Shown here: piece by piece, positions 7,515-16,804 of the stretch | Layout: every line of letters begins with the position of its first letter | How positions within the stretch are numbered: the first letter of the stretch is position 1 | Assembly: GCA_027000105.1 (NCBI GenBank) | Contig: JALTOP010000058.1 | Coordinates: 1-24,837 of the forward strand | DNA: 24,837 bases | Source: Planctomycetaceae bacterium | GTDB taxonomy: Bacteria; Planctomycetota; Planctomycetia; Planctomycetales; Planctomycetaceae | Direction: 5' to 3' | The notes under the pieces: model-generated | The model's input: only the letters and a program-made list of their open reading frames with translations | The model's database searches: none | What the model was told of the DNA's origin: nothing | Translations under genes and position numbers: made by a program

Positions 7515-8039
7515 TCACAATGCAAAAACGAATTGATCGTAGCGAATTCCCTGGGATTCCAGATGTTCAAGTAACGTCGCCATCGCCTGGTTCATTCCTT
7601 CACGCCAATCCGAGCAGGAATCCTCTTTTTCCTTGAGCATTTTATAAATTGGTTCGATCTGCTTGATCGCTCTTCTCTCCGGAACACGACGAGAGGAATG
7701 GTAGCCAACAATATTTCCGAAATCGTCAAAGGTGGGAGTCACATGTGCGAAGACCCAGTAATGATCACCGTTCTTGCAAAGATTGATTACATAAGCGAAT
7801 ATCTCTTCTCCCTGCTCCAGGGTATCCCATAGCAACTTGAAGACGCACCTCGGCATCGCGGGGTGTCTGATGATATTGTGGGGTTGCCCCAGAAGTTCCT
7901 TTTCTGTGTATCCCGCAACTCTGAGGAAAACAGGATTGGCGTATGTGATGATTCCCTTCAGGTCTGTCTTGCTGACTATAATTTCATTTTCTGCGAATGT
8001 TCTTTCTCGCCCGGTAGGTGTTACAACTGCTTTTCTCAT
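7515..8039 (-). CDS. PAS-domain sensor protein, Aer-like
   Basis: This 174-residue protein is a single PAS domain of the aerotaxis-receptor type plus a helical C-terminus. Diagnostic segments are NPVFLRVAGYTEKELLGQ, PHNIIRHPAMP (53-63), NLCKNGDHYWVFAHVTP (86-102) and VGYHSSRRVPERRA. E. coli Aer binds FAD with RHPD and a tryptophan; here the aspartate is Ala61 and the tryptophan position is Phe81, so the cofactor may differ. The start at 8039 is chosen because AAGGA lies 9 bases upstream; the longer frame to 8105 adds 22 residues unlike the family. It probably acts as the sensor half of a split receptor with the downstream chemotaxis protein. Confidence 0.85.
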   Translation of the reverse strand: MRKAVVTPTGRERTFAENEIIVSKTDLKGIITYANPVFLRVAGYTEKELLGQPHNIIRHPAMPRCVFKLLWDTLEQGEEIFAYVINLCKNGDHYWVFAHVTPTFDDFGNIVGYHSSRRVPERRAIKQIEPIYKMLKEKEDSCSDWREGMNQAMATLLEHLESQGIRYDQFVFAL

Positions 8040-8183
8040 TGCCCTGTGTCCTTCCGGAACATCTATGGCATTCGATGTAATGAATAAAATTGATGAGAAC
8101 CTCAATGGGGATATATCGATCCAGATATTGTTATTGTTTAATTCAAATTCAGATTTTATCAGAAGGGAAGGGAAGATACTGCA
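8040..8183. promoter_or_regulatory. Divergent AT-rich spacer, probable promoters
   Basis: This 144-base gap separates the leftward PAS gene from the rightward gene near 8184-8200. It is clearly AT-rich at 8115-8160 compared with its surroundings, as expected for back-to-back promoters. I could not place exact -35 and -10 boxes with confidence. Confidence 0.35.
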
Positions 8184-8199
8184 GTGATCGATTTACTGC

Positions 8200-9051
<852 letters not shown>

Positions 9052-9323
9052 CAGTCGCATCTTCTTCCTCTGTTCTCGTTGATCTCTCTGAAAACTGCAC
9101 TTGACCTCCTGGTCTTGAGCTTGGCATTTCCGATTGATGGCCTTTCCGGTAGGTGCCCGTCTTTTGCCGCTCGCCTTGAATCTTCCGTGCAGTCTGCCGG
9201 TCTACCTCGCTTGAATCCTGCTTGAATTTTGACACTCACATGCTTAGAGTGCGAATGAACGGAGGAGTACACGTCCCCGACTTGCCGACCGAATCCGATT
9301 TCATTTTATAGTAGACTTTTTTG
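9052..9323. promoter_or_regulatory. Intergenic region with predicted argC promoter
   Basis: This 272-base gap has no credible gene. Near its right end TATAGT (9307-9312, 5/6 to the -10 consensus) lies 19 bases after TTGCCG (9282-9287). The predicted transcription start falls within a few bases of the argC ATG at 9324. No ARG-box-like operator was recognised. Confidence 0.4.
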
Positions 9324-10364
9324 ATGAATTCCCGACCCGTGAAGACAAAAGTAGCAATTATCGGAGCAACAGGTTACACCGCAGTTGAACTGATCAAAAT
9401 ACTCCTTCGTCATCCTCACGTTGAGATCGTGGCGGCAACAACCCGACGGGAAGATAATCCGCCTATCAGTGAAATTCACCCTTGTTTGACTGGCCGGCTT
9501 GATCTGAGATGCGAGTTGCTTGATCCGGCGACGATCGCAGCGAAAGCGGATGTGGCGTTTGCCTGTCTGCCCCATGTGGCGAGTATGGAGTCTATTCCTC
9601 TGCTCCTGGCGGAAGGACTGAAGGTTATTGATTTAAGTGCAGATTACCGTTTAACGGATCCGGATGTTTACGAGCAGTGGTATGGACATGTTCATACTGA
9701 CCCGACCCGTTTGGGAACGGTTGTGTACGGATTGCCTGAGTTGTATCGAAAACAGATTCCCGGACACAAACTCATCGCCAATCCCGGTTGCTACACCAGC
9801 ACCGCCATTTTGGGGATCAGTCCCCTGCTCTGCGGCGGGTATATCGATCCGCAGGGGATTATTATTGACGGGAAAAGTGGCGTTTCCGGAGCGGGACGAA
9901 CTCCCAAACTGGGAACTCTTTTTTCGGAATGCAACGAAAGCGTCACGGCCTATTCGGTGGGAAACCATCGGCACGCACCAGAAATTGATCAGGTCCTTTC
10001 GGATGTCAGCGGGACAAATACGGAGGTTGTCTTCACGCCACACCTGATCCCGATGGATCGTGGGCTACTCTGTTCGATCTACGCACCGGCCATCAAGAAA
10101 ACAACAGAACAGGAACTGATGCAGGTTTTTTCCGATTTCTACCGGGAAAGCCATTTCGTTCGTATTGTCGATCACCTGCCCCGTACCAAGGATGTTATTC
10201 ACACAAACTTTTGTGATATCACCGTTCGTCTGTCACGGGGAATCATTCATGTCTTTTCCGCGCTGGATAATCTTGTCAAGGGAGCCTCGGGGGTTGCAGT
10301 CCAAAACTTCAATTTGATGTGTGGGTATGACGAAACGACGGCGTTGGTCGATTCGCCTCAATAG
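9324..10364 (+). CDS. argC: N-acetyl-gamma-glutamyl-phosphate reductase
   Basis: ArgC reduces N-acetylglutamyl 5-phosphate with NADPH to the semialdehyde, the third step of arginine synthesis, in the cytoplasm. The 346-residue product has the dinucleotide-binding GATGYT (14-19), LSADYRL (104-110), the catalytic cysteine in IANPGCYTS (Cys156), SGVSGAGR, and the C-terminal family segment NLVKGASGVAVQN. ATG 9324 is chosen over the adjacent TTG 9321. No ribosome binding site precedes it, consistent with a near-leaderless mRNA from the predicted promoter. No other arg gene is adjacent; an M20 peptidase follows after 98 bases and may be cotranscribed. Confidence 0.95.
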   Translation: MNSRPVKTKVAIIGATGYTAVELIKILLRHPHVEIVAATTRREDNPPISEIHPCLTGRLDLRCELLDPATIAAKADVAFACLPHVASMESIPLLLAEGLKVIDLSADYRLTDPDVYEQWYGHVHTDPTRLGTVVYGLPELYRKQIPGHKLIANPGCYTSTAILGISPLLCGGYIDPQGIIIDGKSGVSGAGRTPKLGTLFSECNESVTAYSVGNHRHAPEIDQVLSDVSGTNTEVVFTPHLIPMDRGLLCSIYAPAIKKTTEQELMQVFSDFYRESHFVRIVDHLPRTKDVIHTNFCDITVRLSRGIIHVFSALDNLVKGASGVAVQNFNLMCGYDETTALVDSPQ

Positions 10365-10462
10365 AGTATGACCGCAGATTCGCCTTTTCTATCGCTATCG
10401 AATGATCAGGTAATCAATATTATTTCTGGTGTGAAAAACCGAACTGGAGTTGTCAATATAAA

Positions 10463-11620
10463 ATGATCTCTTCTGAAAATGTCGAGTTGCTGATGAAGCT
10501 TCTTCCGATTTCCGGTGCCAGTGGTGATGAAACAGAGGTGTTGGAAACGATACGTTCGATCTCGATTCAGTCCGGTTTGCCAGAAAGGTGTTGTCAGTAT
10601 GACCAGACAGATCAGCTGACTGGATTCGGTAAAACGGGTTCGCTCATCATCAACTTGCCCGGCAATCGTCCTGGTCCGCGGCGATTACTGATGGCTCATG
10701 CCGATACTGTTCCTTTATGTGTAGGATGCAAGCCTGTTATCGAGGGAGACTGGGTTGTTTCGGCTTCTGAAAAAACAGCTCTCGGAGGTGACGACCGTGC
10801 TGGGGCCACCGTATTACTTGCCACACTTCTGAAAATACTCAAAGAAGACTTGCCGCATCCGCCGCTTACTTTCTTCTGGACTATTCAGGAAGAAATTGGT
10901 TTGGTTGGAGCTCGCCATGCCAGAGCTGAACAGCTTGGCAACCCCGAAATCTGCTTCAATTTTGACGGAACCAAACCGGAGGGCGTCATCATTGGGGCAA
11001 CTGGTGATGAGCATATCGGTATCACGGTTCACGGTATCGCTTCTCACGCGGGAGCATTTCCGGAAAATGGAGTTTCTGCAGTCGTGATCGCATCGCTGGC
11101 GATTGCAGAATTGCAGCAAGGTGGTTGGCTCGGGAAGATCGAAAAAGAAAACGGGAGCGGAACGAGCAACATCGGTTCCATTCAGGGCGGAGCCGCTACA
11201 AATGTCGTCACGGACTATCTGGAAATTCGGGCAGAGGCTCGCAGTCACAACAGGGAATTCCGACTGGAAATCGTATCGGCCATCCAGGATGCTTTTGAAA
11301 AGGCAGCCGCATCGGTAACGAATGAAGCCGGGCAACATGGGCGAATCGATTTTGTGCATCATCTGAAATATGAAGCATTTCAGTTGGATATATCCGAACC
11401 TGTTGTGCAAAAGGCGATGGCTGCAGTTAAGGCGGCCGGAGAAGAACCGGAAATCCGGGTAGTCAATGGCGGTCTGGATGCCAACTGGATGACAGAAAAC
11501 GGCATGCCAACTGTTACTCTCGGATGTGGACAGCATGCAATCCATACGACCGCAGCACGATTGCATATTACCGGTTTTCAAAAAGCGTGTGAAATAGCGC
11601 TGCATATGGTAACCGATTAA
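10463..11620 (+). CDS. M20-family metallopeptidase, PepT-like
   Basis: This 385-residue protein is a di-metal M20 exopeptidase/amidohydrolase, probably cytoplasmic as no signal peptide is present. Metal and catalytic residues are in order: MAHADT (His79, Asp81), GGDDRAG (Asp110), QEEIG (Glu143/Glu144), NFDGT (Asp168) and C-terminal GCGQHAIHT. GDDRAG in this position and the IASHAGAFPENG dimerisation-domain segment resemble tripeptidase PepT-type and related di/tripeptidases rather than ArgE. Even so, the argC neighbour leaves a role in arginine metabolism open. GGAG lies 13 bases before ATG 10463, a weak binding site. Confidence 0.85.
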   Translation: MISSENVELLMKLLPISGASGDETEVLETIRSISIQSGLPERCCQYDQTDQLTGFGKTGSLIINLPGNRPGPRRLLMAHADTVPLCVGCKPVIEGDWVVSASEKTALGGDDRAGATVLLATLLKILKEDLPHPPLTFFWTIQEEIGLVGARHARAEQLGNPEICFNFDGTKPEGVIIGATGDEHIGITVHGIASHAGAFPENGVSAVVIASLAIAELQQGGWLGKIEKENGSGTSNIGSIQGGAATNVVTDYLEIRAEARSHNREFRLEIVSAIQDAFEKAAASVTNEAGQHGRIDFVHHLKYEAFQLDISEPVVQKAMAAVKAAGEEPEIRVVNGGLDANWMTENGMPTVTLGCGQHAIHTTAARLHITGFQKACEIALHMVTD

Positions 11621-12056
11621 CCGACAGTATAGCTGACTCCCTTCCCCTCTGGTGATTTCCAGTCAGCTTCTGAATTTGACTCCAACCCGAACACCATCGA
11701 ACCAGAGTGGTCGAAGATTGCGTTTTAACCGGCAGTCGATTTCTGTATAGTCTCTGCATTTCTGGAATGGAAATTACTTCGCATATCGGGTGTATGTTTA
11801 TTGGACATAAAAGCCGTCGGTTGGGATGTTATATCAGTCACCGAATGGAGATTCTTTCGAGGAAAAGCCACATTATTTCTGAATCGCGATTTCTGGAAAC
11901 TGATTCAGGTAGGCATATTTATTGATTTCTGCTCGACTGCATCGTCACAACCCGCGACAGCGGGGAAGATTCAGGGTAAGATGCACCGTGTTGATTGGAT
12001 TAAGAGGGTAACTTCATACGCTGGACGCGCGACATATATCAGGCTGGAGTTTGAGG
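11621..12056. other. 436-base intergenic region, no gene seen
   Basis: The frames here (11707-11925 and 11801-12142, both +) are not convincing; the second runs out of phase into the DUF151 gene. The region holds the inverted repeat at 11631-11668 just after the peptidase stop. A TATAGT at 11747-11752 could be a -10 box for the downstream gene, but its -35 match is poor (TTTAAC, 11725-11730). The long leader, about 300 bases if that promoter is right, contains no riboswitch that I recognise. Confidence 0.45.
11631..11668 (+). terminator. Inverted repeat after M20 peptidase, possible transcript end
   Basis: AGCTGACT (11631-11638) and AGTCAGCT (11661-11668) are perfect inverted copies with a 22-base pyrimidine-rich loop, starting 10 bases after the stop codon. 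No T-tract follows, so this is a candidate 3'-end hairpin rather than a proven intrinsic terminator. Confidence 0.3.
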
Positions 12057-12461
12057 ATGGCGAATCTGGTTCGAATGGAACTCTCGCGGATCATCATTAC
12101 CGAGATCAGCGATCAGCAGGTGCTTTATCTGTCAGAAGTTGATGGTGAACGGGTCTTTCCGATTCTGATAGGCCTGTTTGAAGCAACGCGGATCGATCAG
12201 CGGATAAAGGGGGATGTTCCGCCTCGACCGATGACGCACGATTTAATCAAGAACATCATTTGCCTACTTGGGGCGGAACCTGTTGAGATTGTCATCAATT
12301 CACTGCACGAGCATACCTATTACGCGGTGATCCGGCTTAAACAGGGTGAGGAGATGGTCGAAGTGGATGCCCGACCAAGTGATGCGATCGCATTAGCCAT
12401 GCACTACGACCCCCCATTGCCCATTTATGTTGTAGAAGATGTCTTGCAGGAAGTGAGTTGA
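12057..12461 (+). CDS. DUF151 / bifunctional nuclease family protein
   Basis: The 134-residue product matches the DUF151 (BFN domain) family throughout: a first strand LVRMELSRIIITE, GERVFPILIGLFEATRID, RPMTHDLIKNII, and the signature VDARPSDAIALAM. Plant members have been described as having both RNase and DNase activity and a thermophilic bacterial member has been structurally studied; the bacterial role is unsettled. ATG 12057 is chosen because GGAG lies 9 bases upstream; a TTG at 12051 would add two residues. It is convergent with the squalene-oxidase-repeat gene. Confidence 0.9.
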   Translation: MANLVRMELSRIIITEISDQQVLYLSEVDGERVFPILIGLFEATRIDQRIKGDVPPRPMTHDLIKNIICLLGAEPVEIVINSLHEHTYYAVIRLKQGEEMVEVDARPSDAIALAMHYDPPLPIYVVEDVLQEVS

Positions 12462-12618
12462 GGTTGCACGTTATCGGCGTGTTGCGCTACTGTCTGGAAT
12501 GGATTCAGTCCTTTCAGAAAGGTTCCATCTACTGGCCCGAATGACGAGGATGAAACCATTCATGAGAACTACCAGAAGGGGTTGGATGGAACGCTGTGAG
12601 AAGCTTCATCATTGCGTG

Positions 12619-14166
12619 CTATGTTCCATCATCAGGCCGCAATTGATAAAGCGGCAGATGCCTGTAGTACACTTCGAGAGTCATGGCGCTGAGGCAGGTT
12701 TGGTAGAGACGACCACCGGTGTTGCCGTGTGGGTCGGTGACATCCCAACTCCCCTTCTCCGGCCCTTTTGTCAACTGCGATTTGATTAATGAATCCCGCA
12801 TCACCAGATTCCATTTTGGCCAGGTGGCTCCGCCCGTGTGATGCATCACCTGGGTGGCGTAATAGTTGTAATACATGTTGTTTGGACTGGGGCCGGTTTG
12901 GCTCAAATAGCCAACTCCCTTTTGCAGGGCCGCATGTTTGTTATCCCAGCCGAGATACATTCTGCACAACAACCCGATTGAAGTCGTGGAAGGTTTTGGC
13001 CCCTGTCCAGGAACGTACGAGTATTTTGCCCCCTGATCGGATTGGGTTGCATCAAGAAAGTGGGCAGAACTGAGAAAAGCATCCCGATTCACTCGAAGAC
13101 GCGCTGTCCTTCCGCTTTGCAATGCCATGATCATCCATCCGGTAACTGAAAGATCGCCCGCCTGTCCCGGTTGGTAGCGCCATCCCCCCTGCTCTTTATT
13201 TCGTGTATCGTAAATGAAATCAATTGCTCCCTGAGCAACTTTACGCAGTCGGCGGTCTTTGGTCATCGCATACGCTTCACAGATGGCGATAGTTGCTAGC
13301 GCATGGGCATACATTGGATAATTGCCACCTGGAATGACATCATTTTTCGGGCCGATACGTCCACGCAAATCGTACCCTTCAGGAACCTTCACCGCATGAC
13401 TGGCCAGGTATCTTAATCCTTTTTCAACCACTTTGTCGTACATCCCATGCTTTTGTGTTTCTCCCGCTCCCAGAAAAGTCATCAAAGCCAAACCGGTTGC
13501 GCCGTTTCTGCAGTTTTTTAATGAACCGGCTTGATGGTTTTCGTGCCTGTCCTTCTTTCTACGGTGGTCAAAACTCCAACTCCCATCCGCAGATTGTCTT
13601 TCCGCCAGCCAGCGCAGGCTGTTTCTGACCGCCCGCTCACTTTTAACATTTCCACCGAACATTGCGAGCAGTCTCTGCCTCGCCGCGGCACTTCGTCCTC
13701 CAAAATCCGTGCTGAGATCAACTTGGGGAATTTCTTCGAGCTGGAACAGATCTGCCACCTCTGTATCGATAACAATCTCTTCAATTTTCTGCGTCGGTTC
13801 CTTCATGCTCGAAAGGTTGGCAGCAATTGAATCTGCAGTCTCTTCATTCTCGCCGCCAGATTCGCTGGAAAGATCGAGCTCCGTATCGATTTCGACATCT
13901 TCTTCCCCCTGCTCTTCAGAAGACGTAATCAGAAAAAGGTTTTCTCCGACTCCAGGAGAACGCAAAATGATAAAGGCGAGAATCAAAAGCAGGATCGCGT
14001 GGATAAACAGACTTACCAAAAAACCCACGACCGTGAAGCGATCCACATGCCCCCTCCACCATGAGGAACTATCTGGAATAGTTTCCGATGTATTCATCCC
14101 GGCGGCCGTCTCTTTTTCCTTGCAGGGCAAAGCCGGCCTGGTCAGGTCTTTTATCGTTTGACTCAT
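12619..14166 (-). CDS. Membrane-anchored prenyltransferase/squalene-oxidase-repeat protein
   Basis: This 515-residue protein has a cytoplasmic N-terminus, one membrane helix (residues 45-68, VGFLVSLFIHAILLLILAF), an acidic linker (83-115 rich in Glu/Asp), and a C-terminal alpha-barrel domain from about 170. The barrel has QW-like repeats ADGSWSF, EQGGWRY and EKGSWDV. The DXDD-type protonation motif of true squalene/hopene cyclases is not seen, so it is probably a structural or binding relative; such proteins are common in planctomycetes. GGGAGGAG sits 12 bases before ATG 14166. It lies 165 bases after ubiX on the same strand. A signal-anchor orientation would put the barrel outside the cytoplasm. 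Confidence 0.8.
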   Translation of the reverse strand: MSQTIKDLTRPALPCKEKETAAGMNTSETIPDSSSWWRGHVDRFTVVGFLVSLFIHAILLLILAFIILRSPGVGENLFLITSSEEQGEEDVEIDTELDLSSESGGENEETADSIAANLSSMKEPTQKIEEIVIDTEVADLFQLEEIPQVDLSTDFGGRSAAARQRLLAMFGGNVKSERAVRNSLRWLAERQSADGSWSFDHRRKKDRHENHQAGSLKNCRNGATGLALMTFLGAGETQKHGMYDKVVEKGLRYLASHAVKVPEGYDLRGRIGPKNDVIPGGNYPMYAHALATIAICEAYAMTKDRRLRKVAQGAIDFIYDTRNKEQGGWRYQPGQAGDLSVTGWMIMALQSGRTARLRVNRDAFLSSAHFLDATQSDQGAKYSYVPGQGPKPSTTSIGLLCRMYLGWDNKHAALQKGVGYLSQTGPSPNNMYYNYYATQVMHHTGGATWPKWNLVMRDSLIKSQLTKGPEKGSWDVTDPHGNTGGRLYQTCLSAMTLEVYYRHLPLYQLRPDDGT

Positions 14167-14331
14167 TGGAAACGGACACTCCTCCCGCAGTGTGATGCAG
14201 CAGGTGTATGAACGAAACAGAATTGCCTGAATGAAATACGGCCCTGAATTCCCCTGGAAAAAGTGTAGCAGATATTTGATGAATCGCGAAACATTTTTGT
14301 GTCAGGGAAACAATCCGAGGGCAACGATCTG

Positions 14332-14946
14332 TCACGCCTCATCGCCCCATCGTCTGCTTGTGCTTACTTCAACATCAAGGTGGTCACAAATGCGGGTCAC
14401 GATGAAATCGATCAAATCGTCAATTGATTCCGGACGAAAATAGAAGCCGGGCATCGCGGGGAGCATGATCGCACCAGAGTCGACAAGGCGTTTCATGTTG
14501 CCCAACTGAATGCTGCTCAAAGGGGTCTCCCGTGGGACAATTATGAGTTTTCGCCGTTCCTTCAGATGCACATCGGCCGCACGGTGAATCAGATTGGTGG
14601 CCATTCCATTTGCCAGGCAACCGAGTGTGCCCATTGAACAGGGGCAAATGACCATTCCCAATGTGCGAAAAGAACCACTGGCGATTCCAGCCAGAAAATC
14701 CTGATGGTGATGATAATTCAAACGTGATTGCATTTCGGTGTCAACTTTCTTTCCCAGAAACTGATCTGCACCAAATGGATCATTGGCAAGGGAGACTCCC
14801 AGTTCTTCCCGAAATACCTGATGCGCAGCAGGGCTGATCACCAAATGCACTGTCTGTCCCGCTTGAAGAAGAACTTCAACAAGCCGTTGCCCATATCGAA
14901 CACCACTTGCACCGGTCATTGCGACAACGATATCGGATGCGCTCAT
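14332..14946 (-). CDS. ubiX: Flavin prenyltransferase UbiX family
   Basis: UbiX makes prenylated FMN, the cofactor of UbiD-type decarboxylases used in quinone synthesis. The 204-residue product has the N-terminal TGASGVRYG (11-19), the CPCSMGTLGCLANGMATNLI segment, the RRKLIIVPRETPLS segment and the C-terminal MPGFYFRP stretch, all family hallmarks. The usual length is about 190-205. It is 15 bases after ubiE, so they form an operon. In futalosine-pathway organisms the homologous protein serves menaquinone synthesis (MqnM with the UbiD-like MqnL), which would also fit here. Confidence 0.93.
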   Translation of the reverse strand: MSASDIVVAMTGASGVRYGQRLVEVLLQAGQTVHLVISPAAHQVFREELGVSLANDPFGADQFLGKKVDTEMQSRLNYHHHQDFLAGIASGSFRTLGMVICPCSMGTLGCLANGMATNLIHRAADVHLKERRKLIIVPRETPLSSIQLGNMKRLVDSGAIMLPAMPGFYFRPESIDDLIDFIVTRICDHLDVEVSTSRRWGDEA

Positions 14947-14961
14947 GGCTCGCGGTTCCTG

Positions 14962-15765
14962 TTACTGCTCTGCTGACGGTTTGAAGCCGATATACAACGT
15001 GGCTATTCCGAAAGTTAGCGGGATAAACGTTACTCTTTCCAGACCCGACTGTTCCAGAAGCGCTGCCAACTTCTGGCCGTACGGAAAAGTTGCGACCGTC
15101 TCTGGCAGATACTCATACGCATCATGCCTGTTACGTGCAAAGAACTGGCCGATGCGAGGTAATATATGATGGAAGTACCACGTGTAGATGCCCCGAAACA
15201 GTCTGTTTTCCGGGAGTGAAAATTCGAGGATGACAACCCGGCCCCCCGGCTGGCATACCCGTGTCATCTCCTTCAATCCCTGCATTGTATTTGCAACATT
15301 TCTCAAGCCGAATGCAACCGATACAATTTGGAAGCGGTCATCCTCAAAAGGGAGCGCCTGTGTGTCCGCCTGGATAAACTCAATACCGGTTGTGTCAGTC
15401 CTCTTTCGATATTTCCTGTTGAATTTGTCGCGAGCCAGTTCCAGCATCTCTCTGGTAAAATCAGTGCCGATGACAGGGATTTTTCTTTGCCCCTGCTTCC
15501 AATAGGCAAAGGCAAGATCCCCCGTGCCGGTACAGACATCGAGAATGGGGGCATTCCCTTGGGGCGACGCTTTGTGAATGGTGTACCATCGCCAGTAAAA
15601 ATCTGTCCCGCCAGATAAAACATGATTCATCAAGTCATAGCGGGAGGCAATTTCACCAAACATTTTCTGGACACGCTGACCCGATTTGTCGATCTCCGGG
15701 CTCTTCTCTGGAGTGTCACTGGCGGCAGTCGCCGCTTCTGATTGTTCAACGGAAGGAGAACTCAT
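14962..15765 (-). CDS. ubiE: Demethylmenaquinone/ubiquinone methyltransferase UbiE/MenG
   Basis: This SAM-dependent C-methyltransferase completes menaquinone (or ubiquinone) synthesis at the membrane surface. The 267-residue sequence has the family N-terminal block MFGEIASRYDLMNHVLSGG (34-52), the SAM motif DVCTGTGDLA, the ADTQALPFEDDRF region, GLRNV, GGRVVILEFS, and the C-terminal HDAYEYLPETV/FP motif. The first ~30 residues are a Ser/Ala/Glu-rich extension without homology to the family core. It leads the ubiE-ubiX pair. Its start faces a short divergent spacer shared with the BASS transporter gene. Confidence 0.93.
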   Translation of the reverse strand: MSSPSVEQSEAATAASDTPEKSPEIDKSGQRVQKMFGEIASRYDLMNHVLSGGTDFYWRWYTIHKASPQGNAPILDVCTGTGDLAFAYWKQGQRKIPVIGTDFTREMLELARDKFNRKYRKRTDTTGIEFIQADTQALPFEDDRFQIVSVAFGLRNVANTMQGLKEMTRVCQPGGRVVILEFSLPENRLFRGIYTWYFHHILPRIGQFFARNRHDAYEYLPETVATFPYGQKLAALLEQSGLERVTFIPLTFGIATLYIGFKPSAEQ

Positions 15766-15839
15766 TAATATTGCCGCATTGTAAGTGAAAGAATTCGGTT
15801 AAATACGCAGTAATTATAACAACCCGTTGGCGCGAGCAC
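15766..15839. promoter_or_regulatory. Divergent ubiE / BASS transporter promoter region
   Basis: The 74-base gap contains back-to-back -10-like boxes that overlap: TATAAC (15815-15820) for the rightward gene and TATAAT read on the minus strand from 15819-15814. The -35 matches are poor on both sides. Overlap would make the two promoters mutually exclusive. Confidence 0.3.
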
Positions 15840-16787
15840 ATGCAACTTCTACGAGATACATTGGAACGGTACCTAATTCTCTGGCTATGCGGCAGTGCAG
15901 CGTTGTCGTTGTACTGGGGGCAAAATTTTCCCCAGGCGATGGACTACTTTATTCTCTGGAAAGCCTGGACATTAACCCCAGGGATCATGCTGGCGATGTT
16001 CTGCATCGGATTCCTGCTGCCGAAAGACGAATTGGCCCAGGTGTTGAAAAACTGGCGAACCGTTCTGTTTGGAACACTCACCCAGTACCTGACGATGCCT
16101 GTCCTGGCGTATCTCATTGCGAATCTGTTTCATTTCGAGGGAGCGATCTATGCGGGGATTATATTGGTCGGGACGGTACCCGGTGCGATGGCATCAAATG
16201 TATTGACACTGACAGCCCGTGGAAATGTCAGTTATTCGATCTGTTTGACCACACTGGCCACATTGCTTTCCCCCTTGATGGTTCCTTTGGGATTGTATTT
16301 GTTGCTTGGAGTTTCCAAAGGGCCAGATCCTGTCGCTGTCTTTGTGAACCTGCTACAAAGCGTCGTTTTACCCGTTATTCTGGGGTTTGCAATAAAAGTT
16401 CTTTTTGCGCAGAACAGGAACGGATTGCTGCTCCTGGCGGCGATTATTGCCAATCTTGCCATTTTGTGGATCATTGTTGTGGCAATCGGACTGAATGCGA
16501 TTCGCCTGGAGAAAGTTACTTTTGTTCTGCTGGTCGCACTGATCCTGCTGAATATTTCCGGCTATATGGCAGGCTGGCTTTCCGCTGGCCTGATCCGGCT
16601 TGATAAACAAAGCCGCAAAGCCCTGACATTGGAAATCGGAATGCAGAATGCCGGGGTCGGAACCGTACTGGCTCTTCATTTTTTCAAAGACTCTGCCACG
16701 GCCATTCCCACGGCTGTCTACACTTTTGGTTGCATGTTTACAGGAACTGTGCTCGCTACTTACTGGTTCCGGAAAGAACAGAAATGA
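15840..16787 (+). CDS. Bile acid:sodium symporter (BASS) family transporter
   Basis: This 315-residue integral inner-membrane protein has about 9-10 hydrophobic segments and almost no soluble domain. Family features include GIMLAMFCIGFLLP near residue 48, GTVPGAMASNVLT (about 113-125, the sodium-site region) and IGMQNAGVGTVLALHFF near 270. BASS proteins couple sodium import to uptake of organic anions (bile acids, pyruvate, pantothenate and others); the substrate here cannot be inferred. No ribosome binding site is seen before ATG 15840. It is convergent with the DUF1501 gene, only 17 bases apart. Confidence 0.9.
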   Translation: MQLLRDTLERYLILWLCGSAALSLYWGQNFPQAMDYFILWKAWTLTPGIMLAMFCIGFLLPKDELAQVLKNWRTVLFGTLTQYLTMPVLAYLIANLFHFEGAIYAGIILVGTVPGAMASNVLTLTARGNVSYSICLTTLATLLSPLMVPLGLYLLLGVSKGPDPVAVFVNLLQSVVLPVILGFAIKVLFAQNRNGLLLLAAIIANLAILWIIVVAIGLNAIRLEKVTFVLLVALILLNISGYMAGWLSAGLIRLDKQSRKALTLEIGMQNAGVGTVLALHFFKDSATAIPTAVYTFGCMFTGTVLATYWFRKEQK

Positions 16788-16804
16788 ATTCTCCTAAGTA
16801 GTGA

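Noticed and set aside
11801..12142. 113-codon frame before and into the DUF151 gene
   Set aside because: Overlaps the well-supported DUF151 gene out of phase and has no recognisable features.
12513..12525. CCTTTCAGAAAGG inverted repeat between convergent genes as a terminator
   Set aside because: Only five pairs are possible with a three-base loop and no T-tract follows on either strand.
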